A DNA stretch of 64,000 nucleotides from Stichopus chloronotus (lineage: Eukaryota; Echinodermata; Holothuroidea; Aspidochirotida; Stichopodidae), in the NCBI GenBank assembly GCA_021234535.1, contig CM037843.1:11741979-11805978 (forward strand), given 5' to 3'. Every line of letters starts with the position of its first letter. The first letter of the stretch is position 1. Positions 35,107 to 46,300 of this stretch are shown here, piece after piece. The position numbers and the translations under genes are program-made. The notes under the pieces were generated by a model that worked only from the letters and a program-made list of their open reading frames with translations, was not told where the DNA came from and ran no database searches.

Positions 35107-35880
35107 GTGTATAGTATGCCACACAGATCTGCTTTGAGATCCAGCATACAGTTAGTGTGCTTCCTTTCCACTGTCATAATACTCACTTACATTAAGCCTA
35201 ATGTTAGGGTAATAAAAAATGATGCAGTGCCAATGTTCAAATTAACAATGGCTTTTGCAAGCATGAAGCATAGGTCTGGCTACCATCTGCTAGTGCACAC
35301 CAACTGTAACAGGGAAGCAAGTAAAACGTATCTACTTCTGTTCCTCCTGTTGGCAGGAGATATAGCCACCAACCCAGGGCCTACACAACTAAAATCTGTG
35401 TACCCATGTGGCATTTGTGAATATCCGGTGACTTGGTCCACAGATGGCGTATGCTGTGATGAATGTAGCTTATGGCATCATCGTTCCTGTATTGAAATGT
35501 GAATTGCCAACTATAATCTGCTACATAGGAGTAATGTCCAATGGTTGTGTTATAAATGTAACAGCATTAATGTGGACAGTTTTACCTATCTTAGCTTTCA
35601 TCTCAAATCCTCTAACTCTTTTAGTGTTTTGAGTGACTTATATCAAGATTCAAATTGTACGCTACCGTCAATTGATGAGTATGCAGATTGTGTACCCAAG
35701 TTTTCAAGTACACCTAAGTCATGTCATACACCGTCACAAATTAGTAATAGTAGTTCTGACCACTCAATAGGCTTTGGCATACCACAAAAATCAAATCTGA
35801 GATTGATGACTCTCAATTGTAGAAGTATCGCAGGTAAGGCTGCCCAGTTTGCCACTGTAGTGCTAGTACATCACACCTGA
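35107..35880 (+). pseudogene. LINE N-terminal region: 2A-like peptide and PHD-type zinc finger
   Basis: A hydrophobic stretch (TYLLLFLLLA) runs into GDIATNPGP (35,356-35,382), a 2A-like ribosome-skipping motif whose usual Glu is replaced by Ala. A C4HC3-type finger follows: CGIC (about 35,409), CCDEC, WHHRSC and, after an in-frame TGA at 35,500-35,502, WLCYKC near 35,538-35,555. The frame then stays open to LRLMTLNCRSIAGK, the start of the endonuclease. A frameshift near 35,865 joins it to the next segment. Confidence 0.75.
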
Positions 35881-38642
35881 CATCATTGTTGGAACAGAAT
35901 CGTGGTTGAAAGGTATCAAACGTGGCTCTCCACCAGCCCAAGACTGCATCAATTCCCGTGAAGTTTTTCCCCCCCATTTTAAAGTTTACAGAAATGATCG
36001 TTCTTCAGTGGGTGGGGGTGTTTTTATTGCCACTGAGTCCAGCACCCCCTCTTGTGAGCAACCTGAACTCACATCAGATTGTGAGATTGAATGGGCAAAG
36101 GTTAAATTAAAAAATAAGAAAGACCTCTACATAGGGGCATTTTACATGCCACATCGCTCAATGCGTGATATTCAGAGCCTAGACCACTCACTGAATAAAC
36201 TCTCCAATGGTAACTTTAAACACATAATATTGTCAGGCGACTTCAACTGCCCGGACATCGATTGGCGGAATTGTTGTATTAGAGCTAATGCTCATGATAG
36301 AGAGGTTCAGCAAGCTTTATTGAACCTCGCCTGTGACCATCAACTCATACAAATCCATGACTTGCCCACTAGGGGCTCAAGTAGGCTGGATCTTGTCTTT
36401 ACTAATATTCCTTCCCTTATTAAATCATCCACTAATATCCCTGGTATTTCAGACCATGATATCCTTGTTACTGACTCTACTATCAGGCCCGTTTATGTGA
36501 AACATAAACGTAGGAAAGTCTATGTTTACTCTAGAGCAAACTGGGCTAATATTAAGCTTGACACTGTTTCCATCAGTTCGAATATCACTAGACTATACAA
36601 TGAGAATGTTGATGTTATTGAGCTATGGGACACATTTAAAACCTCCATTCAGCAGTCTGTAGATAAACATGTCCCTTCTAAGAGCAGTAGACCACGCTAT
36701 CATTTACCGTGGCTGGACCGTAATATTAAAAGATTACTACGGCACAAACAGAAACTCTATAACAAAGCCAAATTAACAAACAATTGGTCATTGTATAGAA
36801 CACATCAGAAGTATTGTAAGGACAGTATCAAAAGAGCTGAACAGACTTATATTAACAACATTATCATAGATGGGATAAAAAACAAAAATAATAAACCTTT
36901 CTGGAGATATATCAAATCCAAGAAAAATGATAATTTGGGAACATTTCTCCTTAAGCAGGACGGAGAGCTAATCTGTGATGCCACCAGAAAGGCTGAGATT
37001 CTACTAAACCAATTTAAGTCTGTCGTTACGCCGAAATCTGACTTAGGTGATTCTCTACCAGGTTATCAGAAAGAAATATCCCGTCTCCCTCCACTTGTAA
37101 TAACAAGTGATGGGGTTGCCAACCTGCTTAATAACATTAACACCTCTAAAGCAAGTGGCCCTGACAATCTGCCAAATATTTATCTAAAAACGTGTGCTCA
37201 ACAATTAGCACCAGCCCTTTCACTAATATTTACTAAATCCTTAATCACAGGGCAACTCCCAGAGGATTGGAGAAATGCAAATGTTGCACCCATCTTTAAA
37301 AAAGGCAACATTCATTTGGATGAAAATTACCGTCCAGTCTCTCTCACCTCTGTGACCTCTAAATTGCTGGAGCATATCATTTTTAAACATCTCTTGGACC
37401 ATTTAGGTCGTAACAAAATCCTTACTGATCTAAATCATGGCTTTCGGAAAGGTTTCTCCTGCGAGACTCAATTGATGGTAACTATGGATGACCTTGTCAA
37501 ACAGTATGATAAAAATGTTCAAACAGACATCATCGTACTGGACTTTTCCAAAGCCTTTGACACTGTCCCACATAATAAGTTGTTGTATAAACTTGAAGCT
37601 TATGGTATTGAACTGGATAAGAACCTTCCTTACACAACGTAAGATGAGAGTCGTCGATGGTGAATTTTCTGAGTATGCTTCCGTTGAGTCAGGAGTCCCC
37701 CAGGGGACAGTTCTTGGGCCGCTTTTGTTCTTGTGTTATATCAATGACCTACCTGATTGTGTTTCATCCCAGGTGAGGTTGTTTGCTGATGACTATCTCC
37801 TGTATAGGCCCGTAAGGAATCAAAGTGACCACATTGCCCTACAACAAGATCTACACAGCCTATCTTCTTGGGCTAATACATGGGGAATGAGCTTCAACCC
37901 AGAGAAATGCTATTTACTGAGGACCCGACCAAAGTCATTTTTTCAATACACCATAAAAGATAGCATACTTCAGCAGTTAAAGAACAGCCCCTATTTGGGT
38001 GTCACCATCTCAGACGATTTGAAATGGTCAACCCATATAAACAAAATTACTACAAAAGCAAGCGCCATGTTAGGTCTTTTAAAAAGAAACCTCAGACACT
38101 GCACGGTGGAATGTAAAAAACTAGGGTACGTTTCCTTGGTTCGAAGCAACCTCGAATATGCTGCTGCCATATGGGACCCCCACCAACAAGGGGATGTAGA
38201 CCGCCTGGAAAAAGTCCAACGAAGGGCCCCAAGATTCATTAGTGGTAATTATATCTCCAGAGAGGAAGGTTTTATGACTGACCTTCTTGAAAACCTGAAA
38301 CTTCCTCCATTAAAGAACCGAAGGAAAATCGATAGACTTAGTTATATGTATAAAATACTTAACGATCAGTTACCAGCAGTCCCAAAGGATCAGTATCTCA
38401 CTTTCATTCCAGTAAGGCAGAGGAGGATTAGACCTACCCAATTTCGTGATTCTACCGTCCTTAACATCATTGAAAATCAGGTCACTAATAATACCAAAGC
38501 CCTGAAGTATATAAATTGTAAAACCCCCCAGTATAAGTCGTCCTTTTTTCCATCAACTATCCTCGATTGGAACAAACTACCCAATGAAATAGTCAATTTA
38601 CAGAACCTGGACACTTTCAGGTGCCACCTGGCGTCTTGCTGA
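35800..38642 (+). pseudogene. LINE endonuclease-reverse transcriptase, disabled
   Basis: The AP endonuclease shows LNCRSI (35,813), GTESWL (about 35,893), SGDFNCPDIDW (about 36,232) and SDHD (about 36,448). The RT shows NYRPVSLTSV (about 37,328), GFRKGFSCETQL, DFSKAFDTV (about 37,541), GVPQGTVLGPLLF and catalytic FADD (37,782-37,793). The C-terminal domain runs to a stop at 38,640-38,642, typical of CR1/L2-clade elements. One frameshift near 37,615 separates the two long open stretches (35,906-37,642 and 37,488-38,642). Otherwise well preserved, so the insertion is fairly young. Confidence 0.9.
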
Positions 38643-38699
38643 CCGCTCTCTCTTACTTCCGTTGCGTTTGTGCCCTTTGGGAGTCTGCAACGTATTCCA

Positions 38700-39096
38700 G
38701 AAGAAGAATCAATTTGGGAAACGAATGAAATGTAGAATTTGCCAGTCTGTGTTCCATTTTGCGAAAGAGTGCCCAGATGCAGACCAGGTAAATATTACTG
38801 ACGATTGTGTTGATGATACAGTGACAGTAACCACTGCTGCAGCTAGGCCTTCAGGGGAGGTCACAGATGCTAACACTTACATGGAAACTGTAAACATTAC
38901 TCTATTCACTGAAAGTGAAGCCATTGCATATGTGGCTGAAGCATATGGAACAGTAATCTTAGACACAGCATGCACTAAAACAGTCTGTGGGGAGAACTGG
39001 CTAGAAAATTTCATCCAAATGGGTGGAATTGTAAAGTCTTCAAAGAAGAGTAGTCGCCCATTTAAGTTTGGACATGGATCTGTTGTGAAGTCCAGG
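38700..39096 (+). pseudogene. copia gag zinc knuckle and protease
   Basis: Gag resumes at NQFGKRMKC. The zinc knuckle CRICQSVFHFAKEC is a canonical C-X2-C-X4-H-X4-C (38,731-38,772). The protease starts at VILDTACTKTVCGENWL (active Asp near 38,959) and continues to FGHGSVVKSR. Its C-terminal half is then lost: at about 39,096 the sequence jumps into integrase. Confidence 0.85.
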
Positions 39097-40021
39097 TATT
39101 AATGACTCTCATTTGTTTGAACTCTTACAGGATGTGGTTCGAGAGTGTCAAACAGGTGTAAAACACATGAAAGTGCCCGCAAGGCCAGTGGTAGGCCTCC
39201 CAAGAGCGAGAGACTTTAATGAATGTGTTGCTGTGGACCTACACCAGTTAAAAGACAGACTTTGGTATTTACATATTATTGACGAGTTCAGTAGACTGAG
39301 TGCAGGTTGTATTGTTAAAAGCAAAGATCCAGAAATATTTGTAAGTATGTTCATTAAGCATTGGATTGGAGTTCATGGTGCACCTAAGAAATTGTTCAGT
39401 GACAATGGTGGGGAGTTCAATAATGAGATAGTCAGAGACATGTGTCAAAACTTCAACATTGAAGTTGTGACCACACCAGCATACAGCCCATGGAGTAATG
39501 GCATTTGCGAGCGCCATAACATGATATTAACAGATATTCTCACCAAATTACAGGATAGTCATGGCTATGACTCTGAAACTTCATATTTTTGGGCATTAAT
39601 GGCGAAGAATTGCCTTCTGAATGTAAATGGCTTCAGTCCTTACCAAATTGCGTATGGTAGAAATCCTAATTTGCCATGTTCTGAATCTGATAAGCTACCT
39701 TCCCTTGAGGGTGAAACTGTCTCTGAAGTAACTGGTACCCATCTCAATGCCATGCACCATGCTAGACAAGCATTCATAAAAGCTGAAAGTTCTGAAAAAA
39801 TTAGAAGGGCACTTAAGAAAAACTTAAGGTTATCAAATGGTCCCTTTGAGTCAGGAGATAAAGTATACTATAAGAGGCCAGATGGTGAATCTTGGAAAGG
39901 TCCAGGTACAGTAATTGGATCTGAGGGGGTTCTTGTATTTGTAAGACATGGAGGCATAATCGTGCGGGTACACAATTGCAGACTGCAAAAAGTGTCTGAT
40001 GACATAGAAAGTGACCACTAG
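39097..40021 (+). pseudogene. copia integrase, core intact, zinc finger lost
   Basis: The core has the DDE triad with correct spacing. In the open stretch starting at 39,113 these are Asp42 (AVDLH), Asp97 (SDNGGEF) and Glu133 (GICERHN), so 35 residues separate the last two. The HHCC zinc finger is mostly deleted: only its last pair remains, with the second Cys changed (CQTG). The GKG-like C-terminal strand VYYKRPDGESWKGPGTVIG follows. The stop at 40,019-40,021 is within the polyprotein and premature. Confidence 0.85.
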
Positions 40022-41080
40022 GAAAATATTCAGTCTGACTGTAGTACTATAGAAAACGTGGACCACGTGAGCCGAAATCCAAACCAGAATTTGGATAATT
40101 ATCGTACCACCAAAGAAAATGTACAGTGTGGAGATAGAAATACACCCAATGATAATGATTCGCTGCTAAGTTGTAAAGACATATATAATGGAAATAAGAA
40201 TTACAGAAAATCTACAAGGAAATCATAGGCCTAGATGGACTAAGGATTATATTCATGTTGATGATGTAGATGAAACAGTCTTCAAGATTGATGACTTGTC
40301 AAAGGTGCAAAACTCTGTGAACTTGATAGTTGGAAAAAATATGATGTGTTTGAAGAAGTACCATTTAAGGGACAGAAACTAGTTTCCACCAGATGGGTAT
40401 GTACACTCAAGTCAGGCAAAAGTGGTTTGGAACCTAAGGCTAGATTGGTTGCCAGAGGTTTTGAAGAATTTCTCCCAGTGATTGACAAAGGTTCCCCAAC
40501 TTGTGCCCATGAGTCACTAAGACTAGTTCTAGCAGTACTTGCCCAAAAACAGTGGGAGTTGAGATCAATGGACATGAAAACAGCATTTCTTCAAGGCCAA
40601 CCTATCCATAGAGATGTTTATTTATTGCCACCTATAGAGGCTGACAACCCCCCTAATACTGTGTGGAAGCTTAAGAAGTGTGTATATGGATTGAATGATG
40701 CTTCATTTAGTTGGTACAATAGGGTCAAAACTTTAATGCTAAATTGTGGAGCATCATATCCAAAGTAGATCCAGCTGTATTTTATTGGCTGGACAACAGT
40801 AATTGTGTGTATGGAATTCTCGCTTGCCATGTTGATGACTTTGGGGTGGAACTGCTGCATTTGATGCTGTGGTTACAAAAATTAGGTCCGCTCTGAATGT
40901 GGGTAAGGAAACTGCTAAAGTTTTCAAATATTGTGGTATGGAACTAGAGACCAATCAACAGGAAATTTATCTACACCAAGAGTCCTACATTGATCCAATC
41001 ACTCCTATCAAAATTGATGCTGAGAGAGAGCAATGGAGAAGGATGGTGGGTTAACCCATTCTGAAACATCTGCAGTAAGG
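40022..41080 (+). pseudogene. copia reverse transcriptase, disabled
   Basis: RT starts near 40,319 (ELDSWKKYDVFEEVP), then KLVSTRWVCTLK, KARLVARGF, SMDMKTAFLQG and KKCVYGLNDASFSWY. A one-base shift near 40,762 leads to DPAVFYW and the catalytic HVDDF at 40,828-40,842. Further shifts near 40,850 and 41,054 break the frame. The ~300 bp before 40,319 are a degraded integrase-RT linker. Confidence 0.85.
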
Positions 41081-41772
41081 TCTAAAGTAGGTCAACTCCT
41101 TTGGGTTGCGCACCAGAGTCGTCCAGATTTGTTGTTTGATGTAACAAAAATTGCCAATAATAGAAATTGTGGTACAGTTGGTGACATTTTGAATATACTG
41201 TAAACAAGATCATAGGAAAGGCCAAGACTACCCCATCTAGATTAAAGTTTCAAAGACTTTGTGACAGTGATGAAAAGCTTAGTGTTGTTGTTTACACAGA
41301 TGCTGCCTTAGGTAATATGCCAGATGGTGGCAGCCAAGGTGGGCTTTTGATCATGCTAGTTGGCCACTCTACTAAATTTTCTCCAATATGGTGGAATTCC
41401 AAGAAAATTCGCAGGGTGGTAAGAAGCACCCTTGCAGCCGAAACACTTGCCATGGCAGAAGGCATTGACACTAGCTTATTTGTCTGCACTTTATTATCAG
41501 AGTTGTTGTATGGTACATCTGATCTATCGTGTATACCCATTACCTGCTTCACAGATTGTAAATCTCTATGGGAAGCTGTTAGATCACATAAATCAGTTAG
41601 TGAAAAGAGACTCTGTCTAGATATGAGTGGCATAAAGGAGCTCTTAGATGCTGGTCAAATTAAAACAGTTGAGTGGGTTAAAACAGAGCAACAACTAGCT
41701 GATTGCCTCACTAAGCAAGGAGCTTCTGCAGTACTCTTGAAAAGAGCCTTGCAGACTGGCACTCTACATTGA
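41081..41772 (+). pseudogene. copia RNase H, partly open
   Basis: The thumb/connection (KVGQLLWVAHQSRPDLLFDV) is near 41,085-41,145, with stops after it. RNase H then runs open from about 41,280: VVVYTDAALGNMPDG, STLAAETLAMAEG, CFTDCKSLWEAV, and the end EQQLADCLTKQGAS with a stop at 41,770-41,772. The ADxLTK ending is standard for copia. Confidence 0.9.
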
Positions 41773-41885
41773 TTTTTCTTTTGTGCTTTTCCTCTTTCTT
41801 CTCTTTTTTGTGTATTTCTTCCCTTCGCAAAAAAATAAATAAATAAATAAATAACAAAAAAAAACAACAAAAAACAGAACGAGTC

Positions 41886-42048
41886 TGTTAAACCTGTAAC
41901 CCTTTCATGAAGAGCGCCACTGGAAGTGGCAATTGCTTTAAGTTCTGTGTGTTTATGTTTTTGTCGTGGTGAAGATAACTCACACGTGAGAACAAACTGC
42001 CAGGAAGAAAATCCAGTCAAATCTCGGCGTTTGTATTTTAGTTTCTCA
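41886..42048 (+). repeat. copia 3' LTR, 163 bp
   Basis: Near-identical partner of 33,789-33,950, followed by CTGCA. A T-rich and then A-rich tract, (AAAT)n at about 41,830-41,875, precedes it instead of a clean polypurine tract. Confidence 0.95.
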
Positions 42049-42139
42049 CTGCATACCAAATTGTGTAAGAGATTTTCAGGCTACATTGAACTATATAAGA
42101 TAAGGGGAATTTGGACTGGAGGTTCTTCCTCTCACCATA

Positions 42140-42290
42140 CAGAGCAACATATCCAGTATCAACTCTTTTTAAGCCTTTCATTCTGATATATTGTGTTAAC
42201 AATGTTTTCTTTGTGGTAACCCCTGATGACATTTGACCCTCACCAAAAGCATTAGGGCCCTTCCTCTTATCACAAGGGGAGGGGGGACAT
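42140..42290 (-). repeat. single diverged 145-bp monomer
   Basis: GATATATTGTGTTAACAATG, then ATGACATTTGACCCTCACC, CATTAGGG and CTTCCTCTTATC: one reverse-strand monomer just outside the hAT-like element. Confidence 0.6.
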
Positions 42291-42719
42291 ACATACCAGT
42301 GCTGTAGTGGAGACCACACTATCCGAGTCAAAACCAAGTCCAACAAATCCGAGTCCATATCGAGTCACAGAGACCAGAAGAAATGCAATTTTCGTAATTA
42401 CTATTTTACTAGCATACATATTTTTTCACATATAGAGGCAGATACTCAGTACAGCTCCATAATAACAGACAGGAAATGTCTAAACTATATCACCTTCCAA
42501 ATCATGCAGTGCCATGTAGGGTACTACATATATACGAAGGCTGTTACAAATTAGCAAATAAGAGGATGGTTAAAATGTGTGAATGCCTTCTGACCATTGC
42601 TGTAGATGTCCTAGCTAAGAAAGACAACCAGAAAGTCTAAAGACTTTGTGATTCCTTGCCCATATTCATTAAGGATAACCCACATACAGTACAAATATTG
42701 AATCAAATACTGTAAAGCC

Positions 42720-44310
42720 TACTTTCCCAAAAGGATTCTCAGGGATATAATGTAAACAAGGTTTCACAGTTTGAACTCTCATGACCCCAAATGACCTCTG
42801 ACCTCCACCAAAAAACAACAGGGATCATCTACACACTAAGTATGAGATCAGTCAAGGTTACCGATAGTTTGACCTCTGGCCCTATTTAAGGCAACCCCTG
42901 GTGGCCTCAAATGACCTTTGACCTCCACAAACAACAATACGGATCATCTACCCAGTATGACTAAGTATGAGATCAGTCAAATGTACCCATCTTGAGATAT
43001 CACGTGAACAACCTTTTCACAGTTTGACATTTGGTAACCTGAAATGACATTTGACTTCCACCGACCAAAACTAATAGAGACCATCTACGCAGTATGAACT
43101 ACGAACACACCAAGTATGAGATCAGCGAAGGTTACCCATCTTGAGATATCGTGTAAACAAGGTTTTCACAGTTTGACCTTCGGTAACCTCAAATGACCTT
43201 TGAACTCCACCAAAACAATAGAGATTATCTATCCAGAATGACCAACCTTCACATGAAGTATGAGATCAGTCAAGGTTGTCCTTCTTGAGATATAGTGTAA
43301 ACAAGGTTTTAACAGTTTGACCTTTGGTGAACTCACATGACCTTTGACCTCAGACAAAAACAATAGGGTCATTTAATCAGACCAATCCATGCACCAAGTA
43401 TGAGATCTGTCGAGGTTATCCTTCTTGAGATATTGTGTAAACAGGGTTTTCACAGTTTGACCTCCAGTGACCTCAAATGATGTTTGACCTCCAACAAATA
43501 CAATAGGGATCATCTCCACAGTAGGAACAACGAACACACCAAGTATGAGATCAGAAGGTTACATAATCTTGGGATAACGTGTAAACAAACTTTTCAGTTT
43601 GACCTCTGGTGACCTCAGATGGTCTTTGATCTCCACCAAAAACAATAGGATCATCTACTCAGTATCAAAAAGCACCAAACTACGTATGAAAATAGCCACT
43701 GTTACCCATCCTGAGATATGGTGTAAACAAGGTTTTCACACTTTGACGTCTGGTGACCTGAAATGACCTTTGACCTCCACCAAAAACAATAGGGATCATC
43801 TATGCAATATGAACAACTCACACACTAAGTATGAGATCAGTCAATGTTACCCTCCTTGAAATATTGCATAAACAAGGTTTTCATAGTTTGACCTTTGCTG
43901 ACCTCAAATGACCTTTGACCTCCACCAAAAGCAATAGGGATCATCTACACAGTATGATCAACCAGCACACCAAGTATGAGATCAGCCACTGTTACCCTAC
44001 TTGAGATATCACGTAAACAAGGTTTTCTTAGTTTGACCTCTGGTGACCTCAAATGACCTTTGACCTCCATTAAAAACAATAGGGATCATCTACTCACTTT
44101 GATAAACCTGCACACCAAGTATGAGAACAGTCAATGTTACCCTACTTGAGATATCGCGTAAACAAGGTTTTCACAGTTTGACCTCTGGTGATCTCGAATG
44201 ACCTTTGATCTCCACCAAAATAATAGGAATCATCTACGCAGCATGACCAACCCGCACACCAAGTATGAGATCAATCAAGGTTACCCTTCTTGAGATATTG
44301 CGTAAACAAG
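42720..44310 (-). repeat. tandem 145-bp half-site monomers, about 11 copies
   Basis: The largest array. Monomer markers CTTGAGATAT recur every 143-146 bp (about 43,141, 43,286, 43,423, 43,568, 43,711, 43,855, 44,000, 44,146 and 44,290). Exact TGACCTTTGACCT sites lie near 42,912, 43,339, 43,763, 43,908 and 44,053; others have one or two changes. It ends in a CA-rich tract and the hairpin at 44,357-44,385. Confidence 0.9.
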
Positions 44311-44980
44311 CAGTGTCACACACACATATGCACACACACAGGCACACGACATCACCGATTCCTTGCTTGCCTTTGGCAAGGAATCAATAAATCAATCAGT
44401 GACAGCGTCTATGGTTGATGCCACATTTGGTAAAAATGCTGTTTGTATGCCATTAGTAATGCAACATTTTCTCCCATTTATTATTTTGCTGTCACATTTG
44501 GATAGGTATAACCAGAGTCAGCTCTAGGCCAAATTTGACATTGATACTGACCTCCTGTACATTACATAACTCAGACACTGTGTTACACATTCAACAGTGA
44601 AGTCTGTGTATGAAAGCATTGATAGGAATTTTTCACTGTGAGACCTTCTCTTTCCCCTGATGAAAAACATGTCTGGTGCACATTCAAGTTGAGGTAATTA
44701 TGATTATTTCAACAGAGGAGATTCAGCCACACTTAGCCAGCTGTATATCTAGATATAAGGATATTTGTAGAATCTTTTTAAAAAAGCATGCAAATACTAG
44801 TTAACACTTGTTACACAACCAGGGATGAATAGCAGTATTAGGCATCTATACCTCCTAATTTATGAGAAACCACATGTAACTTTCAAAAATACTACCCAGT
44901 AACACATACATGCTCTGGTGCTACTGTCAAATGAATGTTCCCAGCTGTTGTGTCCCTTCAATCACCATTACAATGAGCAT
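44311..44980. other. interior of hAT-like element, no gene
   Basis: A hairpin with 10-bp arms GATTCCTTGC (44,357-44,366) and GCAAGGAATC (44,376-44,385), then AT-rich DNA with no coding signal. Confidence 0.6.
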
Positions 44981-45199
44981 CATATTTTTGCGGTCTTGGG
45001 TCCAAGACCTTGAGTCATACCACTGGAGAAAGAGACCAAGATTGAGCCATTTCTGTTCGAGCCCAAGACTGGGCAATCCGAGACCAAAACGGTGGGGCAA
45101 GACTGGACTCGAGACCCGAACTGTTCGCAGTGACTCAACACTGATACATACCTGGTACGGAACTTATTCGAGCTTTTGTAGCTTTTGCACACTTTTTGG

Positions 45200-46300
45200 A
45201 GTGTAACCTCTGATGGCCTTTGATGCGTACAGGAAATAGAGTTCTTCCTCTCAAAATGGGGTATCTATTACTCAAAATTGAGAACTACCTGTTTCCCTTT
45301 CTTGAGATATTGTGTTAACAATAAAAGCATCATAGACACACACGCATGACCACATAGGTTTTTTCCCACTGAAAGTAAAAAACTGACACACACACATCAG
45401 AAAGCTCAAAGGCATTGTGGTTTCGATAAATGTATTGAGTCAAAATTGCAATGTTACAACAACTATGCACACAACATCATCTGCTACCAAAAGATAATGA
45501 GTGGTAGGTAGGTTTATCATAACTCAATATGCACACCTACATATGTACTAAATGAGAGGTATGTCCAAGATCCCTGTCGATGGAATTCTATGTGCACATG
45601 CATAGTGCTAAAAGATTCATCCCAGACATAATCTATGCATTTACAATCAATATTACACTTGCCTCTATTCTTCACATAAAAAAATATGACATCAGGACAA
45701 GCCTACCTCTCTTGTGGTAACATGTTTACAAGGTTTTCCCTATTCGACTCCTGTTGACCCCAAATGATCTTTGATCTCTGTCACAAACAATAGCCTTTAG
45801 TTACCCAAAAGGGTACATTTACAAACCAAATATGAGATCTGTCCAAGCTAGTCATCTTGGGATATCATGTTTACAATGTTTGCACTATTTGACTGCATTT
45901 GACTCCTAAATGACCTTTCATGTCAATCTAAAACAGAATGTTACTTGTACTTGATACACCTACTTTTCAAATAAGAAACTTTTTCAGACTCCTCTTGATG
46001 AAATATCATGTTTACAACATTTTCACAAATTATCTGACACTACTGATTCAATCCCAAATGACCCTTGACCTCCACCAGAAACAACAGAGTCCTTGCACTT
46101 AATGTGGTGCACCTATTTACGTAAAAGGAATCTTTCCAAAGTTTCCATCTTGAAATTTTGAGTGTACAAGGTTTTCACTATTTGACCCCTGTTGACCTTT
46201 GACCTCCACCAAAAAATACATTTTTTGTACCTAATAAGGTACATCTTTGAACCAAATATGAGATATCATCCATGTTTCTACTCTTGAGATAGCATGTGTC
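45200..46300 (-). repeat. diverged 145-bp monomers, about 6, interrupted
   Basis: One monomer at 45,200-45,330, then unrelated DNA, then about four monomers at 45,700-46,300 with an exact TGACCTTTGACCT near 46,192. Each ends in CA-rich tracts. Confidence 0.7.

Larger units (their letters stand above)
34690..38700 (+). mobile_element. CR1/L2-like LINE nested in copia gag
   Basis: A non-LTR element in the same orientation as its host. It has a 5' leader (34,690-35,106), an N-terminal 2A-like and PHD-type region, an AP endonuclease, a reverse transcriptase and a short 3' tail after the stop at 38,642. It looks full length but carries a stop and two frameshifts. No clear target duplication or tail repeat was found, so the ends are good to about 15 bp. 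Confidence 0.85.
33789..42048 (+). mobile_element. copia-type (GalEa-like) LTR retrotransposon with nested LINE
   Basis: LTRs at 33,789-33,950 and 41,886-42,048 are nearly identical. They are flanked by a perfect 5-bp target duplication CTGCA (33,784-33,788 and 42,049-42,053), so the boundaries are exact. Order inside: primer site, gag, protease, integrase, RT, RNase H. Without the ~4-kb LINE the element is about 4.2 kb, close to the small GalEa group of marine animals. Frameshifts throughout and an internal deletion make it inactive. Confidence 0.9.
42297..45143. mobile_element. hAT-like non-autonomous element carrying a half-site array
   Basis: The left end is CAGTGCTGTAGTGGAGACC and the right end, reverse complemented, CAGTGTTGAGTCACTGCG. 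Both ends have subterminal GAGTC/GAGACC/AAGTCC words over 80-150 bp. An exact 8-bp duplication ATACATAC is at 42,289-42,296 and 45,144-45,151. The target is a simple repeat, which weakens the duplication, but the matching ends support it. No transposase; most of the interior is the array at 42,720-44,310. Confidence 0.65.

Noticed and set aside
38662..38730. ATG at 38,662 as start of the copia zinc-knuckle protein
   Set aside because: The first residues are LINE 3' tail; gag homology begins only near 38,700.
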